In this document: piece by piece, positions 50,865 through 59,862 of the stretch
Layout of the letters: every line of letters begins with the position of its first letter
Numbering within the stretch: position 1 is the first letter of the stretch
Assembly: GCF_001679045.1 (NCBI RefSeq)
Contig: NZ_LYCK01000001.1
Location: forward strand, 225,861-289,860
DNA: 64,000 nt
Direction of reading: 5' to 3'
From: Haemophilus haemolyticus
Lineage (GTDB): Bacteria; Pseudomonadota; Gammaproteobacteria; Enterobacterales; Pasteurellaceae
Position numbers and translations under genes: made by a program
Notes under the pieces: model-generated
What the model saw: the letters and a program-made list of their open reading frames with translations, nothing else
Database searches by the model: none
What the model was told of the DNA's origin: nothing

Positions 50865-51119
50865 TCGATGAAATATTCTTTCAACTTCCACAAATTATTT
50901 ATTTTATATAAGTCATCTTTATCTTATTTTCCTCATCATTTTTAAAATCTTCTTTAGCTGAATTTTGTGGTATCTCTTATTGAATAGATATATGTGAGGA
51001 TTTAACGTAGAGAAAAATCGAAATGAACAACTATAAAATAACGTCATATACTTTGTAATTCCTATCGGCCTTAAATATTTTAAAAAACTTTAGATTGTCT
51101 TATTCGATTTTAGAACAAA
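50865..51119. other. AT-rich gap with no recognisable gene
   Basis: About 255 bases between convergent yfeD and ompP2. Only tiny frames without ribosome sites are present. I see no promoter, repeat or RNA structure that I can support. Confidence 0.5.
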
Positions 51120-51148
51120 CAAAAAGGCGAATCATTTGATTCGCCTTT
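51120..51148 (-). terminator. Terminator of ompP2
   Basis: AAAGGCGAATCA pairs with TGATTCGCCTTT across a very short loop. On the minus strand TTGTTTG-like T-rich sequence follows. Confidence 0.85.
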
Positions 51149-51171
51149 AATAGTAGTTTTTAATTAGTTAA

Positions 51172-52254
51172 TTAGAAGTATACGCGGATACCTACGCCAA
51201 TAGCTTTATCTTTAATTTTGCTATTGTTTACATATTTACCATCTTTGTCATAACCTTTAGTAACTTGGTATTTACCTTCAACATAGGTTACAACTTGTTT
51301 ATGAAGTTTATAGTCAATACCTAGTAAGAAACCGTGTTGTTTATCTTTAGAACTATCTGTGTTTTTAACTTGTTCATATTTATAGTTACCATATACTTTA
51401 CTTAAGTCAGTAATTTGATATTGGAAACCTGGTGATACAAAGAAACGAGTTTCTTTTTTATCGGTATCTTTAAATTTGGTTTTTGCGTAACCACCATCCA
51501 CAGAAAGAGTTACATCATTGAACTCATAACCTAAGCTAGCAACAACGCCATCTCTATGTTCTTTAGTTTCTGTATTGCCAGTTTTGTAATTTGTTCTACC
51601 AAACACAGTTTTAGCAATTATGCCATCTTTTTCATATAAAGCACCAAATTGGTTTGAGTTTTGAACAGAACCTTCAATTACTTCATTATCATCTTTGCGT
51701 TGTTCTGCAAATTGGTAACCAACCCCTAATTGTAAACCTTCAATACCATAGTAGTCGTAACGAACAACAGATTTTCCTTCTTTTGATACGTAATCATCTG
51801 GTTCAATTAGACCGTATGTTTTGTCTTCTGCTGTTACTACGTCATCAACAATAGTTACTTGACGGCCAAAAGTTACTTGACCAAATTCTTTGTGGCCTAA
51901 ACCAACATAAGCACGTTTCGTAGTTAAATTACCAAAACCATCGTTGTCTTTCTTTTTAAGACCTTTTTCATCACCATCAAAACGTACTTCAGTACGCGCT
52001 AATGCGTAATAGCCATCACCCAAATCATGATGTGCTTTAATTTCAAAACGAGAACCATCATTTTTTAAACCTGAGTGTGAATGACGTTTAGTTGTTTTGC
52101 TTTTGTTGATACCATCTTGGTTAGATTTTTCTAAGTTGATACGTAAAGAACCGTTTAATTCAACTTTAGTACCTTCATTATTATAGATTACTGCTGCGTT
52201 TGCTGCTGAAGCGGCAAATGCACCAATGATTAATGCTGCAAGTGTTTTTTTCAT
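51172..52254 (-). CDS. ompP2: Major porin OmpP2
   Basis: A 360-residue trimeric general porin of the outer membrane, with signal peptide MKKTLAALIIGAFAASAANA cleaved before AVIYNNEG. The 16-strand barrel pattern ends with the C-terminal Phe (GIRVYF) needed for assembly. Surface loops are Lys/Asp/Glu-rich and are the parts that vary most between strains under immune selection. It has a CRP-type site and a TTGACA promoter upstream. Confidence 0.96.
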   Translation of the reverse strand: MKKTLAALIIGAFAASAANAAVIYNNEGTKVELNGSLRINLEKSNQDGINKSKTTKRHSHSGLKNDGSRFEIKAHHDLGDGYYALARTEVRFDGDEKGLKKKDNDGFGNLTTKRAYVGLGHKEFGQVTFGRQVTIVDDVVTAEDKTYGLIEPDDYVSKEGKSVVRYDYYGIEGLQLGVGYQFAEQRKDDNEVIEGSVQNSNQFGALYEKDGIIAKTVFGRTNYKTGNTETKEHRDGVVASLGYEFNDVTLSVDGGYAKTKFKDTDKKETRFFVSPGFQYQITDLSKVYGNYKYEQVKNTDSSKDKQHGFLLGIDYKLHKQVVTYVEGKYQVTKGYDKDGKYVNNSKIKDKAIGVGIRVYF

Positions 52255-52339
52255 AATTTGTATTCCTTATGGTTGTTTTACTATCTATGATTGAACTCTT
52301 TCCTTATATGGCAGTCCAACCGCCTAAATAGACGTGCAA

Positions 52340-52415
52340 ATCATTGCAAATTCCATTTTTTGTGTCAATCACTCCTATAGGCTTAATTTCCAAAAATCTG
52401 ATCAGGATCACATTT
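52340..52415 (-). promoter_or_regulatory. ompP2 promoter with a CRP site
   Basis: On the minus strand TTGACA (52363-52368), a 17-base spacer and AATGAT (52340-52345). A 22-base CRP site at 52394-52415 matches the consensus at 19 positions (right half GATCACATTT). Its centre falls near -71.5, a standard class I activation position. Confidence 0.65.
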
Positions 52416-52508
52416 TTCATCTATTTTTGTTTATTTTGTGTTCAGGTGAATGCTTTCGTAATCGTTTGCTTAAGTAAAGTGCTATAAAAATACATCGAAG
52501 CTGTGTAT

Positions 52509-52979
52509 TTATATTGAGGTTTCAAAATATCCTTCATCTTCCAATATTGGGTTTTCAGCCCCTTTTTTGGCTAATTCATCACAGATTTCATTTTCACGAT
52601 GTCCCGCATGGCCTTTTACCCATTGCCAACTGATTTGATGATGTTGAATGGCTTCATTCAGCGCTTGCCATAAGTCTTGATTTTTTACAGGTTTGCCTTG
52701 ACTTGATTTCCAATTATTTTTTTTCCAATTGAAAATCCATTTTGTGATCCCGTTTTTCATATATTGGCTATCACTGTAAAGTGTGATTTGGCAGGGCTCT
52801 TTTAAAATATTCAGTGCCTCAATGACAGCACGAAGTTCCATTCGATTATTTGTAGTTTTGAAGTAGCCTTTGGAAATGGTTTTTTCATGTTGCTTATAGC
52901 GTAAGACAATGCCAATTCCTCCCGGGCCAGGATTGCCCAAGCAGGAACCGTCAGTAAAAATTTCAATCTGTTTTTGCAT
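52509..52979 (-). CDS. rnhA: Ribonuclease HI
   Basis: A 156-residue enzyme that cuts RNA in RNA:DNA hybrids. The conserved acidic set is visible: D in [16 protein letters not shown] in [12 protein letters not shown] in YSDSQYM, and the late Asp in [14 protein letters not shown]. The frame stays open 39 codons upstream into dnaQ, but ATG 52979 gives the family length. It diverges from dnaQ as in E. coli. Confidence 0.97.
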   Translation of the reverse strand: MQKQIEIFTDGSCLGNPGPGGIGIVLRYKQHEKTISKGYFKTTNNRMELRAVIEALNILKEPCQITLYSDSQYMKNGITKWIFNWKKNNWKSSQGKPVKNQDLWQALNEAIQHHQISWQWVKGHAGHRENEICDELAKKGAENPILEDEGYFETSI

Positions 52980-53039
52980 AACAAAAGGGTTGTTGTGTAA
53001 AATGGCCCTCATTTTAAAGGAAAGAAATAGGTTGAACAA

Positions 53040-53810
53040 ATGGTTAATCCAAATCGCCAAATTGTACTGGATACCGAGACAACGGGGATGAATCAATTAG
53101 GGGCGCATTATGAAGGACATTGTATTATTGAAATTGGTGCGGTAGAAATGATTAATCGTCGTTATACTGGCAATAATTTTCACTTTTATATTAAGCCTGA
53201 TCGTCCAGTTGATCCTGAAGCAATTAAAGTTCATGGCATTACAGATGAAATGTTGGCAGATAAACCCTCATTTAATGAGATTGCACAGCCATTTTTGGAT
53301 TATATTAAAGGCGCAGAATTATTGATTCATAATGCGCCCTTTGACGTTGGATTTATGGATTATGAATTTCGTAAACTCAACCTTAATGTGAAAACAACCG
53401 ATATTTGTTTGGTGACAGATACGCTACAAATGGCGCGTCAGATGTATCCTGGAAAACGTAATAATTTGGATGCACTTTGTGATCGTTTAGGTATTGATAA
53501 TAGCAAACGTACTTTGCACGGTGCGTTACTGGATGCCGAGATCTTGGCGGATGTTTATTTGATGATGACGGGGGGGCAAACAAATTTATTCGATGAAGAA
53601 GAATCTGTTGAGTCTGAAGTCATCCATGTTGTGCAAGAAAAAGCGGCGGAAGAAATAAAAAATGCGGTAGATTTTGCGCATAATTTAAAATTACTTCAAC
53701 CTAATGATGATGAGCTACAAGCGCATTTAGAATTATTAAAGATGATTAATAAAAAAAGTGGAAATAATTGTCTTTGGGATAAACGCTTTGGCAATGATAA
53801 TGTGCATTAA
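53040..53810 (+). CDS. dnaQ: DNA polymerase III epsilon proofreading subunit
   Basis: A 256-residue 3'-5' exonuclease. Exo I is VLDTETTG (D11, E13), Exo II is HNAPFDVGF and Exo III epsilon is [15 protein letters not shown]. The C-terminal tail carries a beta-clamp-like motif QTNLFDEE and the alpha-binding segment. ATG 53040; it diverges from rnhA over 60 bases. Confidence 0.96.
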   Translation: MVNPNRQIVLDTETTGMNQLGAHYEGHCIIEIGAVEMINRRYTGNNFHFYIKPDRPVDPEAIKVHGITDEMLADKPSFNEIAQPFLDYIKGAELLIHNAPFDVGFMDYEFRKLNLNVKTTDICLVTDTLQMARQMYPGKRNNLDALCDRLGIDNSKRTLHGALLDAEILADVYLMMTGGQTNLFDEEESVESEVIHVVQEKAAEEIKNAVDFAHNLKLLQPNDDELQAHLELLKMINKKSGNNCLWDKRFGNDNVH

Positions 53811-53854
53811 TCGTTTGGAATTTAAGCAGGTAAGTAAAATTTAATAAAAAAAGA

Positions 53855-53883
53855 TTGACGAGATTTATGTTCATCATTATGAT
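53855..53883 (+). promoter_or_regulatory. Promoter of the tRNA-Asp pair
   Basis: TTGACG, exactly 17 bases, TATGAT, ending 14 bases before the first tRNA. Confidence 0.75.
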
Positions 53884-53897
53884 ACGCACCACTTAGC

Positions 53898-53974
53898 GGA
53901 GTGGTAGTTCAGCTGGTTAGAATACCTGCCTGTCACGCAGGGGGTCGCGGGTTCGAGTCCCGTCCATTCCGCCA
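53898..53974 (+). tRNA. tRNA-Asp(GUC), first copy
   Basis: 77 bases with CCA. The acceptor arm GGAGTGG pairs with CCATTCC, the anticodon GTC lies in loop CTGTCAC, and the T loop is TTCGAGT. Confidence 0.97.
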
Positions 53975-53997
53975 ATTTAAAATTAATATCTTATCTC

Positions 53998-54074
53998 GGA
54001 GTGGTAGTTCAGCTGGTTAGAATACCTGCCTGTCACGCAGGGGGTCGCGGGTTCGAGTCCCGTCCATTCCGCCA
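53998..54074 (+). tRNA. tRNA-Asp(GUC), second copy
   Basis: Identical in all 77 bases to the first copy and exactly 100 bases downstream. It is transcribed from the same promoter. Confidence 0.97.
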
Positions 54075-54092
54075 GTTAAGATAAATAAAGAT

Positions 54093-54114
54093 AGCACCTA
54101 AGGGTGCTTTTTTT
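54093..54114 (+). terminator. Terminator of the tRNA-Asp pair
   Basis: AGCACC pairs with GGTGCT around four bases, followed by a run of seven T. Confidence 0.88.
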
Positions 54115-54136
54115 GTATGTGAAATTTGCTTCATCC

Positions 54137-54165
54137 TTGACAAAAATAAAGTAAACTTTTAAGAT
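54137..54165 (+). promoter_or_regulatory. Promoter of the Sib-like antisense RNA
   Basis: A perfect TTGACA (54137-54142), 17-base spacer, TAAGAT (54160-54165). The start would be near 54172, at the base of a nine-pair hairpin. Confidence 0.7.
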
Positions 54166-54207
54166 TTGAAGAACTAGGGAGCTGTAACTCCCTAGTGTGT
54201 CGTGTTA

Positions 54208-54267
54208 TTAGTAAGTCGGTAAACTCACTAATAATAGTAGTACGACAAGGATAATGACTTTAATCAT
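54208..54267 (-). CDS. Ibs-like hydrophobic toxin peptide (19 aa)
   Basis: The peptide is MIKVIILVVLLLLVSLPTY. ATG 54267 follows GAGGAT with a 5-6 base gap, and the stop is TAA. Length, a lysine at position 3, the uninterrupted Ile/Leu/Val core and the end SLPTY closely match E. coli Ibs toxins (from memory IbsE is MMKLVIILIVLLFISFPTY). Those peptides insert in the inner membrane and depolarise it. A TATAAT on the minus strand (54340-54345) would start a message whose 5' end folds into two hairpins before the ribosome site. Function is inferred by similarity. Confidence 0.75.
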   Translation of the reverse strand: MIKVIILVVLLLLVSLPTY

Positions 54268-54339
54268 CTTTTTATCCTCTTCAAACGTTGCGAAAAAGCG
54301 CAACACTCGCTTTCAAGCTGGATCCTTGAAAGCGAGATT

Positions 54340-54345
54340 ATTATA
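54340..54345 (-). promoter_or_regulatory. -10 box of the Ibs-like message
   Basis: A perfect TATAAT on the minus strand. The -35 region (TTTATT at 17 bases) is poor, fitting a weak or regulated toxin promoter. The start would be near 54333, giving a leader of about 65 bases made of two hairpins. Confidence 0.5.
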
Positions 54346-54378
54346 ACGTTAGGTTATAGATAAATAAACAGTGTTTAG

Positions 54379-54415
54379 AAAGCCATAGGATTGTATCCTG
54401 TGGCTTTTTCTTTTC
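54379..54415 (+). terminator. Terminator of the antisense RNA
   Basis: AGCCATAGGAT pairs with ATCCTGTGGCT (one G-U) around TGT, followed by TTTTCTTTTC. No protein gene precedes it on this strand, so it implies an RNA from the TTGACA promoter at 54137. Confidence 0.85.
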
Positions 54416-54430
54416 TTTATGAAATCATTT

Positions 54431-54459
54431 TTTACCAATCCTTTAACTTCCGATATAAT
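54431..54459 (+). promoter_or_regulatory. der promoter
   Basis: TTTACC, 17 bases, perfect TATAAT at 54454-54459, about 34 bases before the der start. Confidence 0.6.
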
Positions 54460-54492
54460 AGCGGCCATTTTTGACAAAATAAGAGATTTTTT

Positions 54493-56004
54493 ATGGCAAC
54501 TCCAGTTGTGGCCCTTGTTGGTCGCCCGAATGTGGGAAAATCCACATTATTTAATCGCCTTACTCGTACACGAGATGCGTTAGTCGCTGATTTTCCTGGT
54601 TTAACTCGTGATAGAAAATACGGCCATGCTCATATTGCTGGCTATGAGTTTATTGTTATTGATACTGGCGGGATTGATGGAACCGAAGAGGGCGTAGAAG
54701 AGAAAATGGCGGAGCAATCTTTGCTTGCTATTGATGAAGCCGATATTGTTCTTTTCCTTGTGGATGCGCGAGCTGGGTTAACGGCAGCGGATATTGGTAT
54801 TGCTAATTACTTACGTCAACGTCAAAACAAAACGACGATTGTGGTGGCAAATAAAACTGATGGTATCGATGCGGATTCTCATTGTGCTGAATTTTATCAG
54901 TTAGGCTTAGGGGAAATTGAGCAAATCGCTGCTTCGCAAGGCCGTGGTGTCACTCAGTTAATGGAACAAGTGCTTGCTCCGTTTGCGGAACAAATGGAAA
55001 ATTCCGATGAAAATGACCGCACTTCTGAGGAAGAACAAGACGAATGGGAACAAGAATTCGATTTTGATTCAGAAGAAGATACGGCATTGATTGATGAGGC
55101 TTTAGAGGAATCGGAAGAAGAGCAAGATAAAAATATTAAGATTGCCATTGTTGGTCGTCCAAATGTGGGTAAATCCACTTTAACCAATCGTATTTTAGGT
55201 GAAGATCGTGTGGTGGTTTACGATATGCCAGGCACGACACGCGACAGTATTTATATTCCAATGGAACGTGATGGGCAGCAATATACGTTGATTGATACAG
55301 CTGGTGTGCGTAAACGCGGTAAGGTGCATTTGGCAGTGGAAAAATTCTCCGTGATTAAAACCTTGCAAGCGATTCAAGATGCTAATGTTGTGTTACTGAC
55401 TATTGATGCGAGAGAAAACATTTCTGATCAGGACTTATCTTTACTTGGTTTTATTTTAAATGCAGGTCGTTCTTTAGTGATCGTCGTGAATAAATGGGAT
55501 GGTTTAGATCAAGATGTGAAAGACCGCGTTAAATCTGAGCTTGATCGTCGTTTAGATTTTATTGATTTTGCTCGCGTGCATTTTATTTCCGCATTGCACG
55601 GCAGTGGTGTGGGGAATCTTTTTGATTCGATTAAAGAAGCCTATGCTTGCGCGACTCAAAAAATGACGACTTCGCTTTTAACTCGTATTTTACAAATGGC
55701 AACCGATGAGCACCAACCACCGATGATTGGTGGTCGTCGAATTAAATTAAAATATGCTCATCCAGGTGGTTATAATCCGCCGATTATAGTGGTTCACGGT
55801 AACCAAATGGATAAATTACCAGATTCTTATAAACGTTATTTATCTAATTATTATCGTAAGAGTTTGAAAATTATTGGTTCACCAATTCGTCTTCTTTTCC
55901 AAGAAGGTTCGAATCCATTTGCGGGGCGTAAAAATAAACTTACCCCTAACCAATTGCGTAAGCGTAAACGTTTGATGAAGTTTATTAAGAAAGCGAAACG
56001 TTAA
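54493..56004 (+). CDS. der: Ribosome-assembly GTPase Der (EngA)
   Basis: A 503-residue protein with two consecutive G domains, unique to this family. The first Walker A is GRPNVGKS (10-17) and the second GRPNVGKS (221-228), separated by a very acidic linker (residues ~170-210). A C-terminal KH-like domain binds the 50S subunit. An uptake sequence lies within the linker. In E. coli der follows bamB next to yfgM; here it is separate with its own promoter. Confidence 0.97.
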   Translation: MATPVVALVGRPNVGKSTLFNRLTRTRDALVADFPGLTRDRKYGHAHIAGYEFIVIDTGGIDGTEEGVEEKMAEQSLLAIDEADIVLFLVDARAGLTAADIGIANYLRQRQNKTTIVVANKTDGIDADSHCAEFYQLGLGEIEQIAASQGRGVTQLMEQVLAPFAEQMENSDENDRTSEEEQDEWEQEFDFDSEEDTALIDEALEESEEEQDKNIKIAIVGRPNVGKSTLTNRILGEDRVVVYDMPGTTRDSIYIPMERDGQQYTLIDTAGVRKRGKVHLAVEKFSVIKTLQAIQDANVVLLTIDARENISDQDLSLLGFILNAGRSLVIVVNKWDGLDQDVKDRVKSELDRRLDFIDFARVHFISALHGSGVGNLFDSIKEAYACATQKMTTSLLTRILQMATDEHQPPMIGGRRIKLKYAHPGGYNPPIIVVHGNQMDKLPDSYKRYLSNYYRKSLKIIGSPIRLLFQEGSNPFAGRKNKLTPNQLRKRKRLMKFIKKAKR

Positions 56005-56034
56005 ATTCGAGATAGATAAAACTTAGAAAGATTT

Positions 56035-56087
56035 AACCGCACTTTTAAAACTCTTTTTGGAGAACTAAAGTGCGGTTATTTTTTTAT
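56035..56087. terminator. Inverted uptake pair between der and sotB
   Basis: AACCGCACTTT (56035-56045) pairs with AAAGTGCGGTT (56067-56077), followed by ATTTTTTTA. It terminates der and may also serve the convergent sotB. Confidence 0.8.
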
Positions 56088-57274
56088 TTGTTTTGCAGAA
56101 GAAATGTATGACGATATTTTAAGTGCGTTGTAATAAAAATAATAAAACCGATTAAACCTAATGCTGCGCCCGTATAGCCAATTTCGTTTAATCCTAAATA
56201 GCTTGTCGCAAGATTTCCAAATAGTGCGCCAGCTCCAATTCCTGCATTGAAAATGCCCGAGTAAATAGCAGTTGCAACATCTGTTGCATCTGGCGCAAGT
56301 TTTAGTACGCGCATTTGTAAGGATAGTCCGATACACGAAATGCCAATTCCCCAAATAAACACAAGGCTGAACATTGCTATCATTGTTTCGGTTGAAAAGA
56401 GGAGTAACAGGAGAGAGAACATCAATAAGCTCATCGAAACAATAATAAATTTTGTAGGAGCAAGTCGGTAGAACCTGTTAAATAATAGGCTTGCGGCAAT
56501 ACCTGAGAAACCAAAAACTAATAATACAGCCGTGGCAAAATTTGGATCCAAGTGCCCTACATCAATCATGAATGGTTCGATATAAGTATAAGCGGTAAAG
56601 TGTGCGGAAATGACGATTGCCGTTGTTACATAAAGCCAAAGTAATAATGGGCGTTTAGCAAGTAAGGGTAAACTTGCAATAGAGCCAGCATTTTTACTGG
56701 GTAAATTTGGCAATAATCGAATAATTAAAAACATGATGGATAATGCCAGTACTGCAATAATGCCAAAAGTGACCCGCCAACCGACGAGCTGTCCGACAAT
56801 TCGTCCAATCGGTAAGCCTAAGATGGTGGCAAGTGCGGTGCCAATAGCGAGCATTCCTAATGCTTGGGTTTTCTTGTGTTTAGGTGCTACTCGCATCACA
56901 AGTGAAGCGGTAATTGACCAAAACACTGAATGGGCTAATGCAATACACATTCGAGCGAGAAGTAATATCCAGAAATTCCATGCAATGACCGATAAAATAT
57001 GCCCAACAATAAATATAATGAAAAGCTTAATAAGCAGGCTTTTACGTTCCATGTTGCCTGTGGCAAGCATAGCTGGTAAAGACATAATTAGCACAGTCCA
57101 AGCATAAACTGTCATCATTAAACCGGTATCGGCGGTTTGCATATTAAAACTTTGTGCAATGTCACTTAACATTGCAACGGGCACGAATTCTGTAGTATTA
57201 AAAATAAATCCTGCGCAAGCCATAATAAGTACGCACCATGATTGGATTTTTTCAGCTTTTAAATATAACGACAT
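56084..57274 (-). CDS. sotB: Sugar efflux transporter SotB-like (MFS)
   Basis: A 396-residue major facilitator with 12 spans. The N-terminus FIFNTTEFVPVAMLSDIAQSFNMQTADTGLMMTVYAW and the interior HSVFWSITASLVMR, GLPIGRIVGQLVGWR and LAPDATDVATAIYSGIFNAGIGAGAL match E. coli SotB (YdeA), which exports arabinose and related sugars. The start overlaps the stop of the AsmA-like gene (TAATG), so the pair is translationally coupled. Confidence 0.85.
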   Translation of the reverse strand: MSLYLKAEKIQSWCVLIMACAGFIFNTTEFVPVAMLSDIAQSFNMQTADTGLMMTVYAWTVLIMSLPAMLATGNMERKSLLIKLFIIFIVGHILSVIAWNFWILLLARMCIALAHSVFWSITASLVMRVAPKHKKTQALGMLAIGTALATILGLPIGRIVGQLVGWRVTFGIIAVLALSIMFLIIRLLPNLPSKNAGSIASLPLLAKRPLLLWLYVTTAIVISAHFTAYTYIEPFMIDVGHLDPNFATAVLLVFGFSGIAASLLFNRFYRLAPTKFIIVSMSLLMFSLLLLLFSTETMIAMFSLVFIWGIGISCIGLSLQMRVLKLAPDATDVATAIYSGIFNAGIGAGALFGNLATSYLGLNEIGYTGAALGLIGFIIFITTHLKYRHTFLLQNK

Positions 57275-58458
57275 TAACGTAACTTTTCTTTAATCGCATC
57301 AATTAATTGATGGCGGAATTTCTTCGTAAAATTAATTTTATATTGTGGTGAACTGCAGTTACCAAAAAAATTGATTGGTAGTGTTAAATTTTGATAGCGT
57401 TGATCAGTAGAATGTAAATTGATATCCACATTACATTCCATTCGGTTTAAATCAATGATGCCTTTTCCTTGCCCTAAAAGTGCAGGGGTTTTTAATTCAA
57501 TTTTTTCAGCAATAAGTTGATTCTGTTGGAGAAATAATTGTAAGTAAAATTGTTCAAAGCGAGTGTTTAATTCTTTGTTTTGTAACAGTTCATCGTTGTA
57601 ATTGATAGGGAAATATTGACTGACCATATCCAATAAATTCACACCAAGAATTTCACCATTTTGAGCGAGGATATTTAACTTTCCTTGAATAGGTTGTGAA
57701 TGTAGAAACGCTAAATCTATATTAAAGTCTGCGTGCCCACTTAACACTTCTGGCAAATTTAATAGTGCGAATAAGCGTTTAACAGGGAAAGTTTTGCCTG
57801 AAAAATTTACCGCACTTTGATTGTCTATTTGTTGATATTTCAATACGGCTAAACAATCGTTATCACACTGCGGTTTTATATAAGTCACTATGTGTTGGCG
57901 TGGGGACGTAAAATCTGCGTGGGTTTCGATATAACCAAGAGGCTGGTTATTTAGGCTTGCATCTACAAATTGAATTAGAACTGATTTCGCTTTTGAAAAA
58001 TCTAAATTCGCTTTGTTGAAAGTAAAATTGAATGTTTTATTTCCATATACAGGTTTATCAAGTTCAATACGAATATGGCTTTCACCATTCAACATCACTT
58101 TTTTAGATAATAATTGGTTTAAGGAAAACGGAGCTAAATCCATTGACACATTTGCGCTGTTTTGTGCGTTTTGATTTAGAGTAATTTGTTGAAGATTGAG
58201 TGAGTGAAGTTTTGTGTTGCCATAAAAAAGAGGCAAAAAATTGAGCTTAGCTTCAAGTTTTTGAACTGAAAATTGCGTAGTTTTTATATTTTTAAGAGAA
58301 AGTGCGGGCGGAAATAGAGATAGATTGACTGATTGAACAGCAATGTTTTGTTGTGCTAGTTGTTCATCGATGGCACTTTTTACTCGATAAAGTTGGATAT
58401 ATAAAAAAGAAAAGATCGCCAAAGCGACGATCCCTACGCCAAGTGCGAGCTTTTTCAT
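57274..58458 (-). CDS. AsmA-like envelope protein
   Basis: A 394-residue protein with an N-terminal membrane anchor (ALGVGIVALAIFSFLYIQLY, residues ~5-24) and a long beta-rich periplasmic part of AsmA type, including NGEILGVNLLDMVSQYFP and a C-terminal IINLNRMECNVDINLH-like repeat. AsmA-like proteins take part in lipid transport or outer-membrane homeostasis. It lies between dcd and sotB, as asmA follows dcd in E. coli. It is shorter than E. coli AsmA (617), so I do not assign the symbol. Confidence 0.75.
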   Translation of the reverse strand: MKKLALGVGIVALAIFSFLYIQLYRVKSAIDEQLAQQNIAVQSVNLSLFPPALSLKNIKTTQFSVQKLEAKLNFLPLFYGNTKLHSLNLQQITLNQNAQNSANVSMDLAPFSLNQLLSKKVMLNGESHIRIELDKPVYGNKTFNFTFNKANLDFSKAKSVLIQFVDASLNNQPLGYIETHADFTSPRQHIVTYIKPQCDNDCLAVLKYQQIDNQSAVNFSGKTFPVKRLFALLNLPEVLSGHADFNIDLAFLHSQPIQGKLNILAQNGEILGVNLLDMVSQYFPINYNDELLQNKELNTRFEQFYLQLFLQQNQLIAEKIELKTPALLGQGKGIIDLNRMECNVDINLHSTDQRYQNLTLPINFFGNCSSPQYKINFTKKFRHQLIDAIKEKLR

Positions 58459-58461
58459 CGA

Positions 58462-59049
58462 TTATTCCTTGTCTTCGTCAATTCGACTCGCAACCGCACT
58501 TTGTTGATTTTTATATTTTGCATCTTTGCGGCTACTGTATGGTCGTTTCGCTTCGCCACTTAATATTTCAAAGCTTAATGCACCAATCACCATGTTTGGA
58601 CGTAATGCTAATGGTAATTTCCCTGAATTATAAAATTCTAACACGATTCTTCCTTCCCAACCTGGATCAATACGGTGTGCAGTGACGTGAACCATTAAGC
58701 CTAAACGCGCTAAAGAAGATCGACCGTCTAACCAACCGATAATATTGGCAGGTAATTTCACTGATTCAAGTGTAGTTGCTAATGCTAAAGTACCTGGATG
58801 TAAGAAAAATGCTTCGCCTTCAGGCACAATAATTTCATCACTCATTACGGATTCAAGCTGGGCGGACACTTCTTCTTTCGGGCCACTTAAATCAATGAAA
58901 GGCGCAGAATGTTCACGAAATACGCGGAAAGAATTACCCAAGCGAACATCAATCGTCGCGCCGTTGATTTTGTCATTATTTGGACGTGGCGTTAAAGAAA
59001 TAATGCCATCATCGAGATAGCGTTCAATATCAGTATCGCAAAGACGCAT
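58462..59049 (-). CDS. dcd: dCTP deaminase
   Basis: A 195-residue enzyme that turns dCTP into dUTP for thymidylate synthesis. The core carries [35 protein letters not shown], including the catalytic Glu region. It acts as a trimer. It lies 8 bases after udk and 3 before the AsmA-like gene. Confidence 0.96.
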   Translation of the reverse strand: MRLCDTDIERYLDDGIISLTPRPNNDKINGATIDVRLGNSFRVFREHSAPFIDLSGPKEEVSAQLESVMSDEIIVPEGEAFFLHPGTLALATTLESVKLPANIIGWLDGRSSLARLGLMVHVTAHRIDPGWEGRIVLEFYNSGKLPLALRPNMVIGALSFEILSGEAKRPYSSRKDAKYKNQQSAVASRIDEDKE

Positions 59050-59057
59050 AAGATTTC

Positions 59058-59696
59058 CTATTTTTGATTCAATAAATGAAGGATTTGAGCTTTTAACATA
59101 TTGATTGCAATACGGTTTTTACCTCCGCGAGGAATGACAATATCCGCATATTGTTTAGATGGCTCAATAAATTGTAAGAACATTGGGCGCACGGTTGCAC
59201 GATATTGATCAATAACCGATTGTAGGGAACGACCACGTTCTTCCATATCACGTTGTAAACGGCGAATAAAACAAATGTCTAATGGTGTATCCACGAATAC
59301 GGAAATATCCGCAAGTTGACGAACACGTTCATCAGTAAGCAGTAAAATCCCTTCTAAAATCACAATACGTTTTGGTGTAAATGTTGTGGTTTCACCTGTA
59401 CGAGTATGATCAACGTAGCTATAAACAGGCACATCAACCGATTTTCCTGATTTTAAATCTTTTAAATGTTGAATGAGCAAATCGCGATCCATTGAGCTTG
59501 GATGGTCATAATTTGTTTTTATACGTTCGCTCATTTCTAAATGGCTTTGATCTTTGTAGTAACTGTCTTCAGCAATAATGCCAATTTCTTGGCAGCCTAA
59601 TTCATTACAGAGTTCTTTGTGAACGGTAGAGGCGATAGAACTTTTGCCTGATGCGGATGCGCCAGTGATGGCGATGATGATACAAGAATCTGACAT
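59058..59696 (-). CDS. udk: Uridine kinase
   Basis: A 212-residue pyrimidine salvage kinase for uridine and cytidine. Walker A is GASASGKSS (12-20). [22 protein letters not shown] and the C-terminal [22 protein letters not shown] are family hallmarks. The frame extends 11 codons upstream, but ATG 59696 ([10 protein letters not shown]) matches homologues. First of udk-dcd-asmA-like-sotB. Confidence 0.95.
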   Translation of the reverse strand: MSDSCIIIAITGASASGKSSIASTVHKELCNELGCQEIGIIAEDSYYKDQSHLEMSERIKTNYDHPSSMDRDLLIQHLKDLKSGKSVDVPVYSYVDHTRTGETTTFTPKRIVILEGILLLTDERVRQLADISVFVDTPLDICFIRRLQRDMEERGRSLQSVIDQYRATVRPMFLQFIEPSKQYADIVIPRGGKNRIAINMLKAQILHLLNQK

Positions 59697-59786
59697 AATT
59701 GTGTTTTGATGTAAGGGAAATTTTGGCAATTATAAGTAAAAGTGCAGTGAATTTCACGTTTATTTTTTCACTTGAATTTTAAAAAG

Positions 59787-59829
59787 TGTGAGCTTCATCA
59801 CGGTATTATTCGCCTTTTTCACGTAGGAT
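59787..59829 (+). promoter_or_regulatory. CRP site and promoter of the afu operon
   Basis: TGTGA-N6-TCACG (59787-59802) is a near-perfect CRP core. TAGGAT at 59824-59829 can be the -10, placing the site centre at about -41.5, the class II position. No Fur box is visible in the 130 bases before the gene. Confidence 0.65.
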
Positions 59830-59862
59830 TCGAGTCGTTCTATCCAATAAGGAGTATTTATT

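Larger units (their letters stand above)
54172..54412 (+). ncRNA. Sib-like antisense RNA (candidate antitoxin)
   Basis: The predicted RNA of about 240 bases begins with ACTAGGGAG/CTCCCTAGT (54173-54196). It runs across the full complement of the 19-codon Ibs-like frame and its ribosome site. It includes stems GTTGCG/CGCAAC (54287-54304) and CTCGCTTTCAAG/CTTGAAAGCGAG (54306-54336), and ends at a U-rich terminator (54381-54412). It has no frame of its own. In E. coli, Sib RNAs pair with ibs messages and block toxin synthesis. A shorter form ending near 54340 is possible. Confidence 0.55.

Noticed and set aside
50869..50946. A 25-codon frame starting ATGAAATATTC after the yfe terminator
   Set aside because: No ribosome site, no hydrophobic core or known similarity, and it starts only a few bases past a terminator.
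52980..53096. N-terminal extension of rnhA by 39 codons
   Set aside because: It would overlap the dnaQ start and exceeds the family length; ATG 52979 gives the standard RNase HI start.
59730..59862. Fur box before afuA copy 1
   Set aside because: I looked for GATAAT-type repeats because of the usual iron label and found none; a CRP site is there instead.
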